A stretch of 50,563 nt of DNA from Chloroflexaceae bacterium (GTDB taxonomy: Bacteria; Chloroflexota; Chloroflexia; Chloroflexales; Chloroflexaceae): the NCBI GenBank assembly GCA_012031225.1, contig JAAUTZ010000015.1, positions 1 through 50,563 of the forward strand, given 5' to 3'. A program made the position numbers and the translations under genes. The notes beneath the pieces were generated by a model. That model made no database searches, had not been told where the DNA came from, and saw only the letters and a list, made by a program, of their open reading frames with translations. Positions 24,943-33,359 of the stretch are shown here, piece after piece; positions within the stretch are counted from its first letter, which is position 1, and each line of letters begins with the position of its first letter.

Positions 24943-26093
24943 TGGTATATCTCCTGTGTAAGCGCGGGGATCCGCCCCGCGTGCAGATCATTCCATCGGC
25001 GATAACTCGCAACCGTTGCCTGCAAGCCCGCCAAGATGCGCGGGCTATCAAGCAATGCCCGTACCTGTTGATACTGGGCGGCATGCGTCAGGGCTACCCC
25101 GCCGAGCCGATAGCGTTCAATAAAGGCGAGATTGCCCGCCTCTTGGCCCGGAATGTAGGTGGTTGCCAGAAACGGCTTGCCCAAGCTCACGCTCTCAAAC
25201 AGCGTATTCGGGCCCGCTTTGCCCATCACCAGATCAGCCGCCGCCATGTAGCGGGCAATCTCCGGCGTAAACTGCAACACGCGCAGCCCAGCAACCCCCG
25301 TGTAGCGTTCGATGAGGGCGGTATTCGTGCCCGCCGCAAGGATAATCTGAAGCGGCTGGCCAGCATCGCGGCCCGCCGCTTGGATGCTGTTGAGCGTATC
25401 CGCAAAGCCTGCGGCACCTTCGCCGCCGCCCTGCACAAAGATCGTCAGGTGTTCGGGGTGCAAGCCGAGTTCGGCACACACGGCAGCGCGGCTGTAGTCG
25501 GCAGCATGCCAGAACTGGGCCCGCACCGGCCAGCCGCTCAGGTGCAGGCGCGAAGCCTCAAAGCCCGCCTGTGCCGCCTGCTGCTGGACTTCGCGGGTGG
25601 GCGCGAAAGCCCACGCCTGCCGCGCACTGAGCCACGCCTGATGCACACGTTCAGGATCGGCAAAGAGCAGGATCAGCGGGGTCTGTTCGCCCCGTTCGCG
25701 CACAATCTGAGCCACCTCCCACGTCAGGAAGGGGTAGGTGGAGATAATCATGTGGGGGGCCACCGCATCGAGCAGGCGGTGCAGGCGCGAGCGACTGAGC
25801 AGGGTGTTGGTACGGTGCGCCAGCATGGCCAGCGCGGGGCGGTCTGTCAGGTTGTACTCCAGCGACCAGACCCAGCGTGCGTGGCGGCTGACGACACGGT
25901 AGTGCCAGCGTACCACTGCCGCAATCGGATCGGCGATAGTTACATCCATCGTGGGATGCAACCGATCCCGCAGAGCTTCGGCAAGGCTGACATGCCCGCC
26001 GCCGGTGCGTGCCATGAGAATAAGGACACGCGGGCGGGGCGGGGCTGCGCGGGTTGGCGTTTTGCCATTCGTTGAAACGTGTGCTACGTCCAT
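24879..26093 (-). CDS. MGDG-synthase-type glycosyltransferase (MurG-like)
   Basis: A 404-residue GT28-family glycosyltransferase. 'VLILMARTGGGHVSLAEALRDRL' near residue 25 matches the N-terminal domain of monogalactosyldiacylglycerol synthase and related diacylglycerol glucosyltransferases. The C-terminal nucleotide-sugar domain has 'LTIFVQGGGEGAAGF' and 'AADLVMGKAGPNTLFESVSLGKPFL'. It probably makes a membrane glycolipid at the cytoplasmic face. It is the first gene of the long minus-strand cluster, behind a candidate promoter at 26162-26192. Only a GAGG close to the ATG supports the start. Confidence 0.82.
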   Translation of the reverse strand: MDVAHVSTNGKTPTRAAPPRPRVLILMARTGGGHVSLAEALRDRLHPTMDVTIADPIAAVVRWHYRVVSRHARWVWSLEYNLTDRPALAMLAHRTNTLLSRSRLHRLLDAVAPHMIISTYPFLTWEVAQIVRERGEQTPLILLFADPERVHQAWLSARQAWAFAPTREVQQQAAQAGFEASRLHLSGWPVRAQFWHAADYSRAAVCAELGLHPEHLTIFVQGGGEGAAGFADTLNSIQAAGRDAGQPLQIILAAGTNTALIERYTGVAGLRVLQFTPEIARYMAAADLVMGKAGPNTLFESVSLGKPFLATTYIPGQEAGNLAFIERYRLGGVALTHAAQYQQVRALLDSPRILAGLQATVASYRRWNDLHAGRIPALTQEIYQCLPTRLKGVAHPSSSFTDGA

Positions 26094-26161
26094 GCGCCTC
26101 AGAAACTAGTTCGAGCTACAGCACGCCGCCCATCGGCGCACTGTTCATGCTCGTCTGTTTA

Positions 26162-26192
26162 TTTATACCACACTCACCCCAAAGGGTGTCAA
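26162..26192 (-). promoter_or_regulatory. promoter candidate for the ten-gene minus-strand cluster
   Basis: TTGACA (26192-26187) and TATAAA (26167-26162) on the minus strand are separated by 19 bp, slightly long. They overlap the last codons of the orphan recognition-domain gene and lie about 70 bp before the glycosyltransferase start. Confidence 0.45.
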
Positions 26193-27173
26193 GGTTTCGA
26201 TCTCGGTGATCTGGGCCGCAGTCACGCCATACAGGGCATACACGGCTTGATCGAGCGAGCGGCGCAGCATTGCAAGGCGCGTATTATGCTGTTGGTATGC
26301 CTCGCGTTGGGCGGCAAGCCACGCTCGCCATTCGGGGTGGAACGGCTCCGGCAAGGCTCCGTGAAAGGCAACCTGCACCTGCTCAACAAACGTCTCGAAA
26401 TCGAGTTCCCACCACTGCCAGAGGGCCCGGTTCAGGCGTGCGCCTGCGGGGCCAAGGTTCTTGCGGATGTGGGTGCGGGCGGCTTGCTCTAGCTCGCTGC
26501 GGGTGTGAGCCAGCGCACCGAGCTGCTGCGCGAGATCGCTCAGGGCGAGGTACTGCGCTGGGTCAGCCGCAGGGATCGGCAGCTGCATAATCAGATCGGC
26601 GGGCGATGCGGCGGGCAGGTAGGCTTGCACCGCACCGAGTAGGCGCGATTGGAGCAGGGCCAGCAGGATCGGGTTGTCATCGGGGATGAGGACGAGCGGG
26701 GCGGCTACGAGGGTCGGCGCACGCACGGGCGCAAAGCGTTGTGGTGCGGTGGGGCTGGCAAGGCTACCAGCAATACCCGTAACGACGTGCAGCAGCGGTG
26801 TAGCTAGCGCGGGGAGCTGCCATGCGTCGGGCGTAGTGAGGCCCTGCTCGTGCAGATGGCGGGCGAGGGCAGGGTGGGCTTGGGCGAGCGCGGCAACGTT
26901 GGCAAACTGTCTCGCCGCAAGGCAGATCTGCCACTGCTCTGGGGCAGGGTGATACCACGCCCGTGCATCCGCGATGGTGAGCAGCGGGCGAAGCATCGGT
27001 GCAAGGGCGGGATCGTGCATCAGCAAGCGGGTGCGCGTAGGAGCATCGAGCAGGAGCGCAGGCGATGCCGCTAGCCCTAGCACAGGCGTAGCCGCCAATT
27101 CGCCCGCAATCCGTCCGGCGTGTTGCATCAGGCCCGCAATGATCGGCGGCAGGTTCGGTTCAGGTGGATGCAT
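26163..27173 (-). pseudogene. orphan C-terminal/target-recognition domain of a type IIG (Eco57I-like) methyltransferase
   Basis: A 336-residue frame that looks like only the C-terminal part of a type IIG or PglX-like adenine methyltransferase. The DNA-recognition region has the usual landmarks: 'LAPMLRPLLTIADARAWY', 'HPALARHLHEQ', 'NPILLALLQSRLLGAVQAYL' and 'LPIPAADPAQYLALSDLAQQL'. The end 'LRRSLDQAVYALYGVTAAQITEIE' matches the 'D-x-x-V-Y-x-L-Y-G-L-T' ending of that family. The methylase motifs (NPPY, SAM-binding) are absent. It is either a decayed remnant or a stand-alone DNA-recognition protein; the frame is intact over 1 kb, which a random remnant would not need to be. Confidence 0.6.
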
Positions 27174-27190
27174 TCAGGTTTCCGGTTCAG

Positions 27191-27243
27191 TGTCAAGGAT
27201 CAGCCGCCCCACTCGGCCGAGTTGGTCTGGCTGACCCCTGACA
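27191..27243 (-). terminator. 15-bp stem-loop between the frameshifted binding protein and the recognition-domain gene
   Basis: 27191-27205 and 27229-27243 pair over 15 bp as minus-strand RNA, with two G-U pairs that would be mismatches on the plus strand. The 23-nt loop contains the palindrome ACTCGGCCGAGT (27211-27222). It lies just after the stop of the 27255-28270 gene. There is no T tract, so a terminator role is inferred. Confidence 0.4.
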
Positions 27244-27254
27244 CGCGCTATGTA

Positions 27255-28270
27255 CTATTCAGCCGCAACTTCTGCCCAGAGCGTCGTGTTGACGAAGGGT
27301 TGCAGATCGAGCGGCGCGGTGTATTCCAGCGATCCGCGCTCAAGGAAGAACTGCTGCAACGTCTCTAGATCAGCTACGGGTATTGTACCACTCGCATCGA
27401 AATAGGATAACGCGCTGCGCTCGATCACGGCGGCGGGCACTTGGGTGTACTGCTCAATGATCGCCGCAACTTCCGCGTTCATGTAGTCGCCCTGCAAATC
27501 GCGCACCGCCCGCAAGTAGGCTCGCAGGAAACGGCGCGTGACATCCTCGTTCTGCGCGAGCCAATCGCTATTCACAAAGACGTAGGTTGCGGTGAAGCCA
27601 TCCAGAAAATCATCTGAGAGAATCTCGACAAGGCCCTGATCGCGGTTGATCGTGACGAGCGGCTCAGACAGCACCGCGCCATCGAGGGTGCCGTTTTCGA
27701 GGGCGGCTCCCATCGCCGGAAACGGCACCGCTTGGATCGTCACTTCATCAATGCCAACCCCGCCCTGCGCCAGAGCCTGCGCCAGCCAATACTCAATCGC
27801 CGTGCCGTTGCCATTCACGCCAAGCGTCTTCCCGCGCAGGTCGGCGACACTCTGGATCTCGCCGGTGCGCTTGGAACTGATAATCAGGGGTGTGGCAAGC
27901 GGCGGGCTTTCGCGGTGCATCGGCGCAACCACCGTCAGGGCTAGTCCGCGTTGCAAGGCATTAAACACGCCTGCATTGCCACCCGCAATCGCCACCTCGA
28001 AGTTGCCCGCCCCAAGCTGCACCACCGCATCGTTGGTGCTTTGGAAGGGGGTTAGCTCGACGGTGATGTTCTCCTCTGCGAAGTAGCCCCGCTCGACGGC
28101 TACATACATCGGCGCAAAGATAATCACCGGGACATAGCCCATACGAATCGTGACTGGGGTGGCCGCCGCAGGGGCGGCAGCCGGCGGCGCGGCGGGCGGG
28201 CCGCGGTGGGGCTGGCACAGCTAGCCAGCAGCAGCAGAATGAGCAGCCCGACGGAAGTGATCCGGAGCAT
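27255..28270 (-). pseudogene. ABC substrate-binding lipoprotein, paralogue of the first gene, frameshifted
   Basis: The mature part (27255-28142) is clearly homologous along its whole length to the binding protein at 2-1048; both share 'SVADL-GK', 'EYWLAQALAQ', 'EPLVTIN-DQGLV' and 'RDLQGDYMNAEVA-IIEQYTQVPA'. The signal peptide and lipobox ('GLLILLLLASCASPTAA') start at ATG 28270 with AGAGAGG upstream but are in another frame. Adding one C to the CCC at 28200-28198 (minus strand) restores a continuous Pro/Ala-rich linker. No ATPase or permease is adjacent, so if functional it probably feeds the transporter of its paralogue. The break may be real or a sequencing error. Confidence 0.8.
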
Positions 28271-28472
28271 GGCGTAACCTCTCTTGGTATTCAGAATCGT
28301 TCCAAAGTAAACACGTTCACCAGTATACATTCAAGGGCAAAACAATGCAAGTGGCAGCATGCGCCTAGCTGATGGAGATCTGAATTGTGATACGAATCTC
28401 ATTCTGTTTGGGCTGCCTATGGTGTACAATAGAGCATATCAGAATACTATCAGGTAGTGGAGGCTCAGTAGC
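28271..28472. other. intergenic region between divergent genes
   Basis: AT-rich spacer between the frameshifted binding protein (minus) and the secreted peptidase (plus). TACAAT at 28425-28430 is a possible -10 for the peptidase, without a convincing -35. GTGGAGG (28456-28462) is the peptidase ribosome-binding site. I see no other clear element. Confidence 0.3.
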
Positions 28473-30335
28473 ATGATCAGTGGACGGTATCTGCTCCCGC
28501 TTGTGCCCCTCATTGGTATAGCCCTCGCACTTGCGCTCTACAGCGATCTGCTGCTAGAACAGACTGGCCACGCCCAAGACCGGGTGCGCTGCTTCGATGA
28601 GACCGGTTTCTGCCTGCGCGGAACCTTCCTCGATTACTGGGAACGCAACGGCGCAGAGCGCGTGTTTGGCTACCCGATCAGTGCAGTGCAACTTGCCACC
28701 AGCGAGGATACATGGACTGGGCAGGTGCAGTGGTTTGAGCGGGAACGGCTCGAAGATCACGGGCTGAGTGGCATAATGCGCGGGCGGCTGGGAGCCGATT
28801 TGCTCAACCTGCGCGGCGAGAATTGGTGGCTTCAGCCGCATCAGGGAACGATCCCCAACGGCTGCGAACGCTTTGAGCAGACGCGCCAAGTGCTGTGCGA
28901 GCCGCTCCTGAGCTACTGGCGCAGGAATGGCGACGTAGATCGGTTTGGCTTGCCGCTTACCGCCCTCCGCGAGGAGACGATTGAGGGCTGGACTGGGAAC
29001 GTGCAATACTTCGAGCGGGCCCGGCTAGAGCTGCACCCAGAAGCCCCAACCACCGCCCAAATTCAGATCGGGCGGATCGGCAGTGCCATCCTTGAAACCT
29101 ACGGTACACCCGGCACATGCCCGGTTGCCATCCACCCCGACTTGTACGACAGCTATGAGCGGCTGCCATTTCGCAGCAAGCTCGGCTGCCCGCAAGAGGT
29201 GCAAGACATTGCTAGCTCAATCTCGCAGCCCTTCGAGCGCGGGCAGATGGTTGGCTTCAGTAGCAGCACAGGCAACTACATCTATGCGTATACCACGCTC
29301 CCCACGCTCAACCAACGCCGCTATCTCGATACGTGGCGGGCGGGCGAGCCTGTCGTGCAGACGCTCCAGCCGCCGAGTGGCTACCTCGCGCCGCAGGTCA
29401 ATCTCGGCAAAGCGTGGTACGCCGATCCTGAACTGCTCCGCCTGATTGGGTGGGGCACCCAGCCCGCCCGCATCAGCCGTGCTACGGTGCAACGCTTCGA
29501 TTACGGCTGGCTCCTGTGGGAGCATGACACCAGCATGATCTATGCCTTCGGGGCGGCAGCCGATGCCGTTGCCGCCTTCCAACGCCCAACCCTGCTGGCC
29601 GATACCGGTGCGCTGGCTGGTGTGCCTGCCCCCCAGCTCGGTGGTGATCTCGTGGCCCAGACCGCGAGTGTGGATTTCTACCGCTTGCCGGGCGGCTTAT
29701 CGGCGGCTGACATCCGCACCTTGAGCAGTGCTGTCGAGGAGGCGATTGCCAGCGGCGCAACGATGCTCGGCACATCGCTACGCGGGCGGATGGCGATCCA
29801 ATTTGAGCCAGCCCAAACTGGCCCGTGCGCGATTCGCGGGCTGACGCTATCGGGCGAACGCACGATCCGTATGTTCTACGAGCCGGGCTTCGACCTGCGC
29901 CGCATACAGGTCATCCTCGCCCATGAGATCATCCACCAACTCCAGCACGATTACTACGGCGCACCCGCCCATCTCCAATCGGATGTCATCCTGCTGGAAG
30001 GAATGGCCGTGTGGGCGAGCAACCCATACTACCGCGACACGACCAATCGCCCCTACTACCACACCGCAGTCGAAGCCAAACGCGACACAAACGGGATGCT
30101 GCCACTTGCCCTCAGCCTCGAAGCTGACTGCCGCACAACAACCCGCGTTTCGATCTATGACCAGTGGGCATCCTTCACTGAGTACCTGCTGATCCGCTAT
30201 GGGCGTGAACGCTTCGATGCCGTCTACAGCGACTCAAGCGGGCGGCCAGCCGGCTCTGCCAACTATGCGGGCGTATATGGCAAGTCGCTCGCAGAGCTAG
30301 AAGCAGAATGGTTGACGTGGCTTAGTACGTACTAG
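28473..30335 (+). CDS. secreted zinc peptidase with N-terminal LGFP-like modules
   Basis: A 620-residue exported protein. An N-terminal hydrophobic segment ('LLPLVPLIGIALALALY') is followed by two repeats of the type seen in Chloroflexota surface proteins: 'CFDETGFCLRGTFLDYWERNGAERVFGYPIS' aligns with 'CERFEQTRQVLCEPLLSYWRRNGDVDRFGLPLT', each followed by a 'W-T-G-x-V-Q-x-F-E-R' motif. The C-terminal third holds a gluzincin active site, 'LAHEIIHQLQHDYY', with the third ligand in 'LLEGMAVWASNPYY'. It therefore looks like a surface peptidase tethered or targeted by the repeats. The peptide substrate is unknown. GTGGAGG precedes the ATG. Confidence 0.82.
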   Translation: MISGRYLLPLVPLIGIALALALYSDLLLEQTGHAQDRVRCFDETGFCLRGTFLDYWERNGAERVFGYPISAVQLATSEDTWTGQVQWFERERLEDHGLSGIMRGRLGADLLNLRGENWWLQPHQGTIPNGCERFEQTRQVLCEPLLSYWRRNGDVDRFGLPLTALREETIEGWTGNVQYFERARLELHPEAPTTAQIQIGRIGSAILETYGTPGTCPVAIHPDLYDSYERLPFRSKLGCPQEVQDIASSISQPFERGQMVGFSSSTGNYIYAYTTLPTLNQRRYLDTWRAGEPVVQTLQPPSGYLAPQVNLGKAWYADPELLRLIGWGTQPARISRATVQRFDYGWLLWEHDTSMIYAFGAAADAVAAFQRPTLLADTGALAGVPAPQLGGDLVAQTASVDFYRLPGGLSAADIRTLSSAVEEAIASGATMLGTSLRGRMAIQFEPAQTGPCAIRGLTLSGERTIRMFYEPGFDLRRIQVILAHEIIHQLQHDYYGAPAHLQSDVILLEGMAVWASNPYYRDTTNRPYYHTAVEAKRDTNGMLPLALSLEADCRTTTRVSIYDQWASFTEYLLIRYGRERFDAVYSDSSGRPAGSANYAGVYGKSLAELEAEWLTWLSTY

Positions 30336-30373
30336 GCTCGTCGCCGATTTCCAGCACTATGGCATTGAAATGC

Positions 30374-30401
30374 TTGCCGCGAGGGGTAACTCGCGTATAA
30401 T
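30374..30401 (+). promoter_or_regulatory. promoter of the S9 peptidase gene
   Basis: TTGCCG (30374-30379), a 16-bp spacer and a perfect TATAAT (30396-30401). Transcription would start near 30408, within an ATCGGTTGG repeat tract that runs to about 30455. Confidence 0.6.
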
Positions 30402-30485
30402 ACGGGTAATCGGTTGGATGATTTGGATCGGTTGGATCGGTTGGAACAGTTGGTGGTTTCACTGCAAAGCGAAAGGAATGGTTGT

Positions 30486-32807
30486 ATGCGCCACAGACGT
30501 GTTGTCCTGTTGACCCTGCTAACAGCGATGTTGGTGGGAATGTTGCCGTTTGCGACACCGGCCCGCGCCGATATTGTCTCGGTTCCTTATGTAGATGCAG
30601 GGCCTAATGAACTCCCGCCAGTGCTTTCCGAAGATGAGGCAGGCTACATCAAGTTTATGCAGCGTGCGGGCTACCGCTATCAGTTCCTCAGCCCGGCTAG
30701 CCCAGATGGATTGACCGTGTTGGTGGGGGCGTTTCAGATTGGCGGCGGTGGCGAAGCACCCATCGTAGGCTTCTTAAATACGCTTGATGGTTCGTTTGTA
30801 CCCGTACAAGGTGATGTCCTGAGCTACCTATTCTTTGGCTTCACCAACTTTGCGTGGTACGACAACAACACCCTCACCTCGATTGGCTTCGACATCAACG
30901 CCTATCTTGATGCGCTGTTCAATGGCGGCGACCCCGATGCGATTGGGTTTTCGCAGGTCGTTGTGGATCGCAACACCGGCGAGATTGGGAGCCAGCCTAT
31001 TGGAGCATTGCCCGGCTTCCCAGCGAGCCTCTCGCCGGATGGCCGCAAGGCGTTGCTGCTAGAGTTTCCTGAAGGAATGGATCTTGCCGTTGCCCAAGCC
31101 TTCCCAGTGAAGTACCAAGTCACGCCGCCAAAGGTGCATGGCTTCCGTACCCCCGGCGCACTGCCGACGCTTGCCTCGCAATTGCAGCAAGGCGTGTTGC
31201 AGGCTTCGGTATCTGAGATGGTGATCAGCTTTGTGGATCTTGAGACGGGGCTGTACCTGCCCCTGACGCGCCTGCCGGAAGGCACGATCCCGCTTGATCA
31301 GGCGTGGTCGCCCGATGGCTACCGCGTGGCAATCAGCTCGATGGGCTTCGATGCGGCTGCTCGCGGCAGCTATGCGCTCGGCTTGGTAGCCACGCAGGAT
31401 ACGCTCGGCAACCTGCCCCCCGAACGCAACCCGTTCTTCCAGAGCAATCAACTCCAAGCCTTCAGCATCAGCGAAGCCGGCATCCAACAGATGACCTTGC
31501 GGGCCGCTGATGGCAACGGTGATCTGTTTATGGGCGCGGCGTGGAGTCCCGATGGGCAAACGCTGATGACCACTATGGCCCAACCCCCGCGCCTGACCGG
31601 ACGACAGCACCCGATCTATACGCCACAATTTCTGGAACGTTACTACGCCCGCTTCTACGATGTGAACACGATGCAGCCAACGGGTGAGCTAAATGTTTCC
31701 ACAATTGAGGCTCCCTACAAGGCGCAGTTCATCACGCCCGATGAGGTGTTCTTCACGGCGGTAGCGGGACTAACGGAGCGGATCACCTACTTCAACCGTT
31801 CCTCAGGCGAGGTGCGGGATCTGACCCCAGCTGCCGGATCATTCAGCGATCCGATCATCTCGCTTACCGCGCCAATTGCGATCCCCGCCTTCCGCCAGCT
31901 GATGTTTGTTCACTCATCCTACGTCCAGCCGCACGAAATCTTCCGCATGAATTGGGATGGCGGCGATCTGACCCAGATCAGCTCCTTGAATGACGAACTG
32001 CGGGCCCTGAACGGGGTGCAAGCCAACGAGGTAAGTTTCACCCTAGCTGGCGGGCAGGTGCGGCAAGGCTACCTGATCCAGCCGGCTGGTGCGCCCTTCC
32101 CGCCGCAACAGGCGCGGATTGTGCTGTGGCAGGAGGGTGGCCCGACTGGCTCGATCTACAACAAGTGGGCAACAAATATCGAATCCCCATTCAACCTGCT
32201 GCCCAATCTGGGCATCTCGCTGCTCGTTATGCCGCTGCCCGGTCGCTACGGGTGGGGGGCAGAATTCAACAATGGGCTAGCCGATGGGCGCAACTTCGGG
32301 CAGATTGACATTGACGAATCAGCTGAGATTGCCCGCCAGTTGCTCACGCTGGGCTGGGCTGCGCCGGGCGGGGTCGGCATCACAGGCTGCTCGTATGGCG
32401 GCTACTTCACCTCGCAGAGCATCGGGCGATACCCCGATGTGTACTCCGCCGCGATCCCCCAGTGCAGCTTGCTCGATAACTATGTCGAGTGGCAGAGCGG
32501 CTTTCAAGGGCTGATGAGCTACTTAATCGGAGCAACACCGGCCCAAGAGCCGCTCGAATACGCGCAGGATTCGCCGCTCTACATTGCGAACAATGTGCGT
32601 ACCCCTACGCTGATCTTTCACGGGAGCGAGGACTTCCTGCCCATCAATATTGCCGAGACGTATCACGATGCGATACAGGAGACCGGTGCGCCCGTGCGGA
32701 TGTTCCGCTTCGAGTTTGAGGGGCACGGTCTGAGTGGGGCCGCCAATCAAGCCTATGGCGCACAGCTGATGGTGGATTGGTTCCGCACCTACCTGAACGG
32801 AGAATAG
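30486..32807 (+). CDS. secreted S9-family prolyl oligopeptidase
   Basis: A 773-residue exported serine peptidase. Signal peptide 'VVLLTLLTAMLVGMLPFATPARA', then a beta-propeller region with WD40-like 'AWSPDGYRVAIS' and 'AWSPDGQTLMTT' units, then a C-terminal alpha/beta-hydrolase domain with nucleophile 'GITGCSYGGYFTSQSI', acid 'LIFHGSEDFLPI' and histidine 'FEGHGLSGA'. It probably cleaves short peptides outside the cell. The frame is open from a TTG at 30414, but AAAGGAA before ATG 30486 and the signal peptide fix the start. A Trp-rich small frame overlaps the start (see findings). Confidence 0.9.
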   Translation: MRHRRVVLLTLLTAMLVGMLPFATPARADIVSVPYVDAGPNELPPVLSEDEAGYIKFMQRAGYRYQFLSPASPDGLTVLVGAFQIGGGGEAPIVGFLNTLDGSFVPVQGDVLSYLFFGFTNFAWYDNNTLTSIGFDINAYLDALFNGGDPDAIGFSQVVVDRNTGEIGSQPIGALPGFPASLSPDGRKALLLEFPEGMDLAVAQAFPVKYQVTPPKVHGFRTPGALPTLASQLQQGVLQASVSEMVISFVDLETGLYLPLTRLPEGTIPLDQAWSPDGYRVAISSMGFDAAARGSYALGLVATQDTLGNLPPERNPFFQSNQLQAFSISEAGIQQMTLRAADGNGDLFMGAAWSPDGQTLMTTMAQPPRLTGRQHPIYTPQFLERYYARFYDVNTMQPTGELNVSTIEAPYKAQFITPDEVFFTAVAGLTERITYFNRSSGEVRDLTPAAGSFSDPIISLTAPIAIPAFRQLMFVHSSYVQPHEIFRMNWDGGDLTQISSLNDELRALNGVQANEVSFTLAGGQVRQGYLIQPAGAPFPPQQARIVLWQEGGPTGSIYNKWATNIESPFNLLPNLGISLLVMPLPGRYGWGAEFNNGLADGRNFGQIDIDESAEIARQLLTLGWAAPGGVGITGCSYGGYFTSQSIGRYPDVYSAAIPQCSLLDNYVEWQSGFQGLMSYLIGATPAQEPLEYAQDSPLYIANNVRTPTLIFHGSEDFLPINIAETYHDAIQETGAPVRMFRFEFEGHGLSGAANQAYGAQLMVDWFRTYLNGE

Positions 32808-32820
32808 GCTTGCCGCGCTA

Positions 32821-32844
32821 GAGCCGTGTCAGGGGCATGGCTTT
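32821..32844 (+). terminator. weak terminator of the S9 peptidase gene
   Basis: AGCCGTG pairs with CATGGCT (7 bp, one G-T, 7-nt loop), followed by TT and an AT-richer stretch, 14 bp after the stop codon. Confidence 0.35.
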
Positions 32845-32879
32845 AGTGGCATTATGTTAACCCGTATTGCGTGGCAACC

Positions 32880-32907
32880 AAAAGCCGACTCCATGCAGGA
32901 GTCGGCT
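32880..32907 (-). terminator. intrinsic terminator of the winged-helix gene
   Basis: AGCCGACTCC and GGAGTCGGCT form a perfect 10-bp stem with a 5-nt loop. On the minus strand it is followed by TTTT, and it lies 36 bp after the stop of the winged-helix gene. Confidence 0.75.
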
Positions 32908-32942
32908 CTGTCATCGCAGTCAGGGGTGGTCTATCGGTACAC

Positions 32943-33323
32943 TTACCACACGTTGCTGACATGGCTTGCGCGGCGTACAGCCGTGTAGCCGGACATTTCG
33001 CGTAAGATGTGATGCATCATCGAGCGGGCAATCGGATCATCGTAGCTATTGATCAAGTCATTGATCGGGACGATGTATTCCGAGCGGGGCTGGAAGCGAT
33101 AGGCGGGGCTACTGCCAGCGATATTCAGCACTTCTAACAGGCCATCTTCAGCCATCTCGCGCAGGGCTTGCGATACACTCCACACATCCCGACAGAGCCG
33201 CTCAGAGAGCTGTTCTGCATTGATCCTTCCCTGCACTTGAATGTGCAATGTGAGCAGGATATGGAGCTTAACTGGTGAGTCAATAACCGACCGTAGTAAA
33301 TACTGTAACCGTGTGTCTAACAT
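32943..33323 (-). CDS. small winged-helix DNA-binding protein
   Basis: A 126-residue protein with a predicted winged helix-turn-helix: 'SPVKLHILLTLHIQVQGRINAEQLSERLCRDVWSVSQALREMAEDGLLEVL', where the recognition helix would be 'DVWSVSQALREMAEDGLL'. There is no ligand domain beyond a short C-terminal tail. AGAGGAG before ATG 33323 fixes the start. It has its own terminator and an upstream spacer with repeated TTGATCA, so it may regulate itself. Target genes are unknown. Confidence 0.7.
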   Translation of the reverse strand: MLDTRLQYLLRSVIDSPVKLHILLTLHIQVQGRINAEQLSERLCRDVWSVSQALREMAEDGLLEVLNIAGSSPAYRFQPRSEYIVPINDLINSYDDPIARSMMHHILREMSGYTAVRRASHVSNVW

Positions 33324-33342
33324 TGACGAATCTCCTCTTGTA

Positions 33343-33359
33343 TTGATCATCGTTGATCA
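33343..33359 (-). promoter_or_regulatory. candidate operator upstream of the winged-helix gene
   Basis: Two TTGATCA copies (33343-33349 and 33353-33359) repeat with a 10-bp period 20-36 nt upstream of the start codon; each contains the palindrome TGATCA. The spacing puts both on the same DNA face, which suggests autoregulation. Confidence 0.35.

Noticed and set aside
27191-27243. Terminal inverted repeats of a miniature transposon
   Set aside because: The two arms are only 23 nt apart with no element or target duplication between them; an RNA stem-loop fits better.
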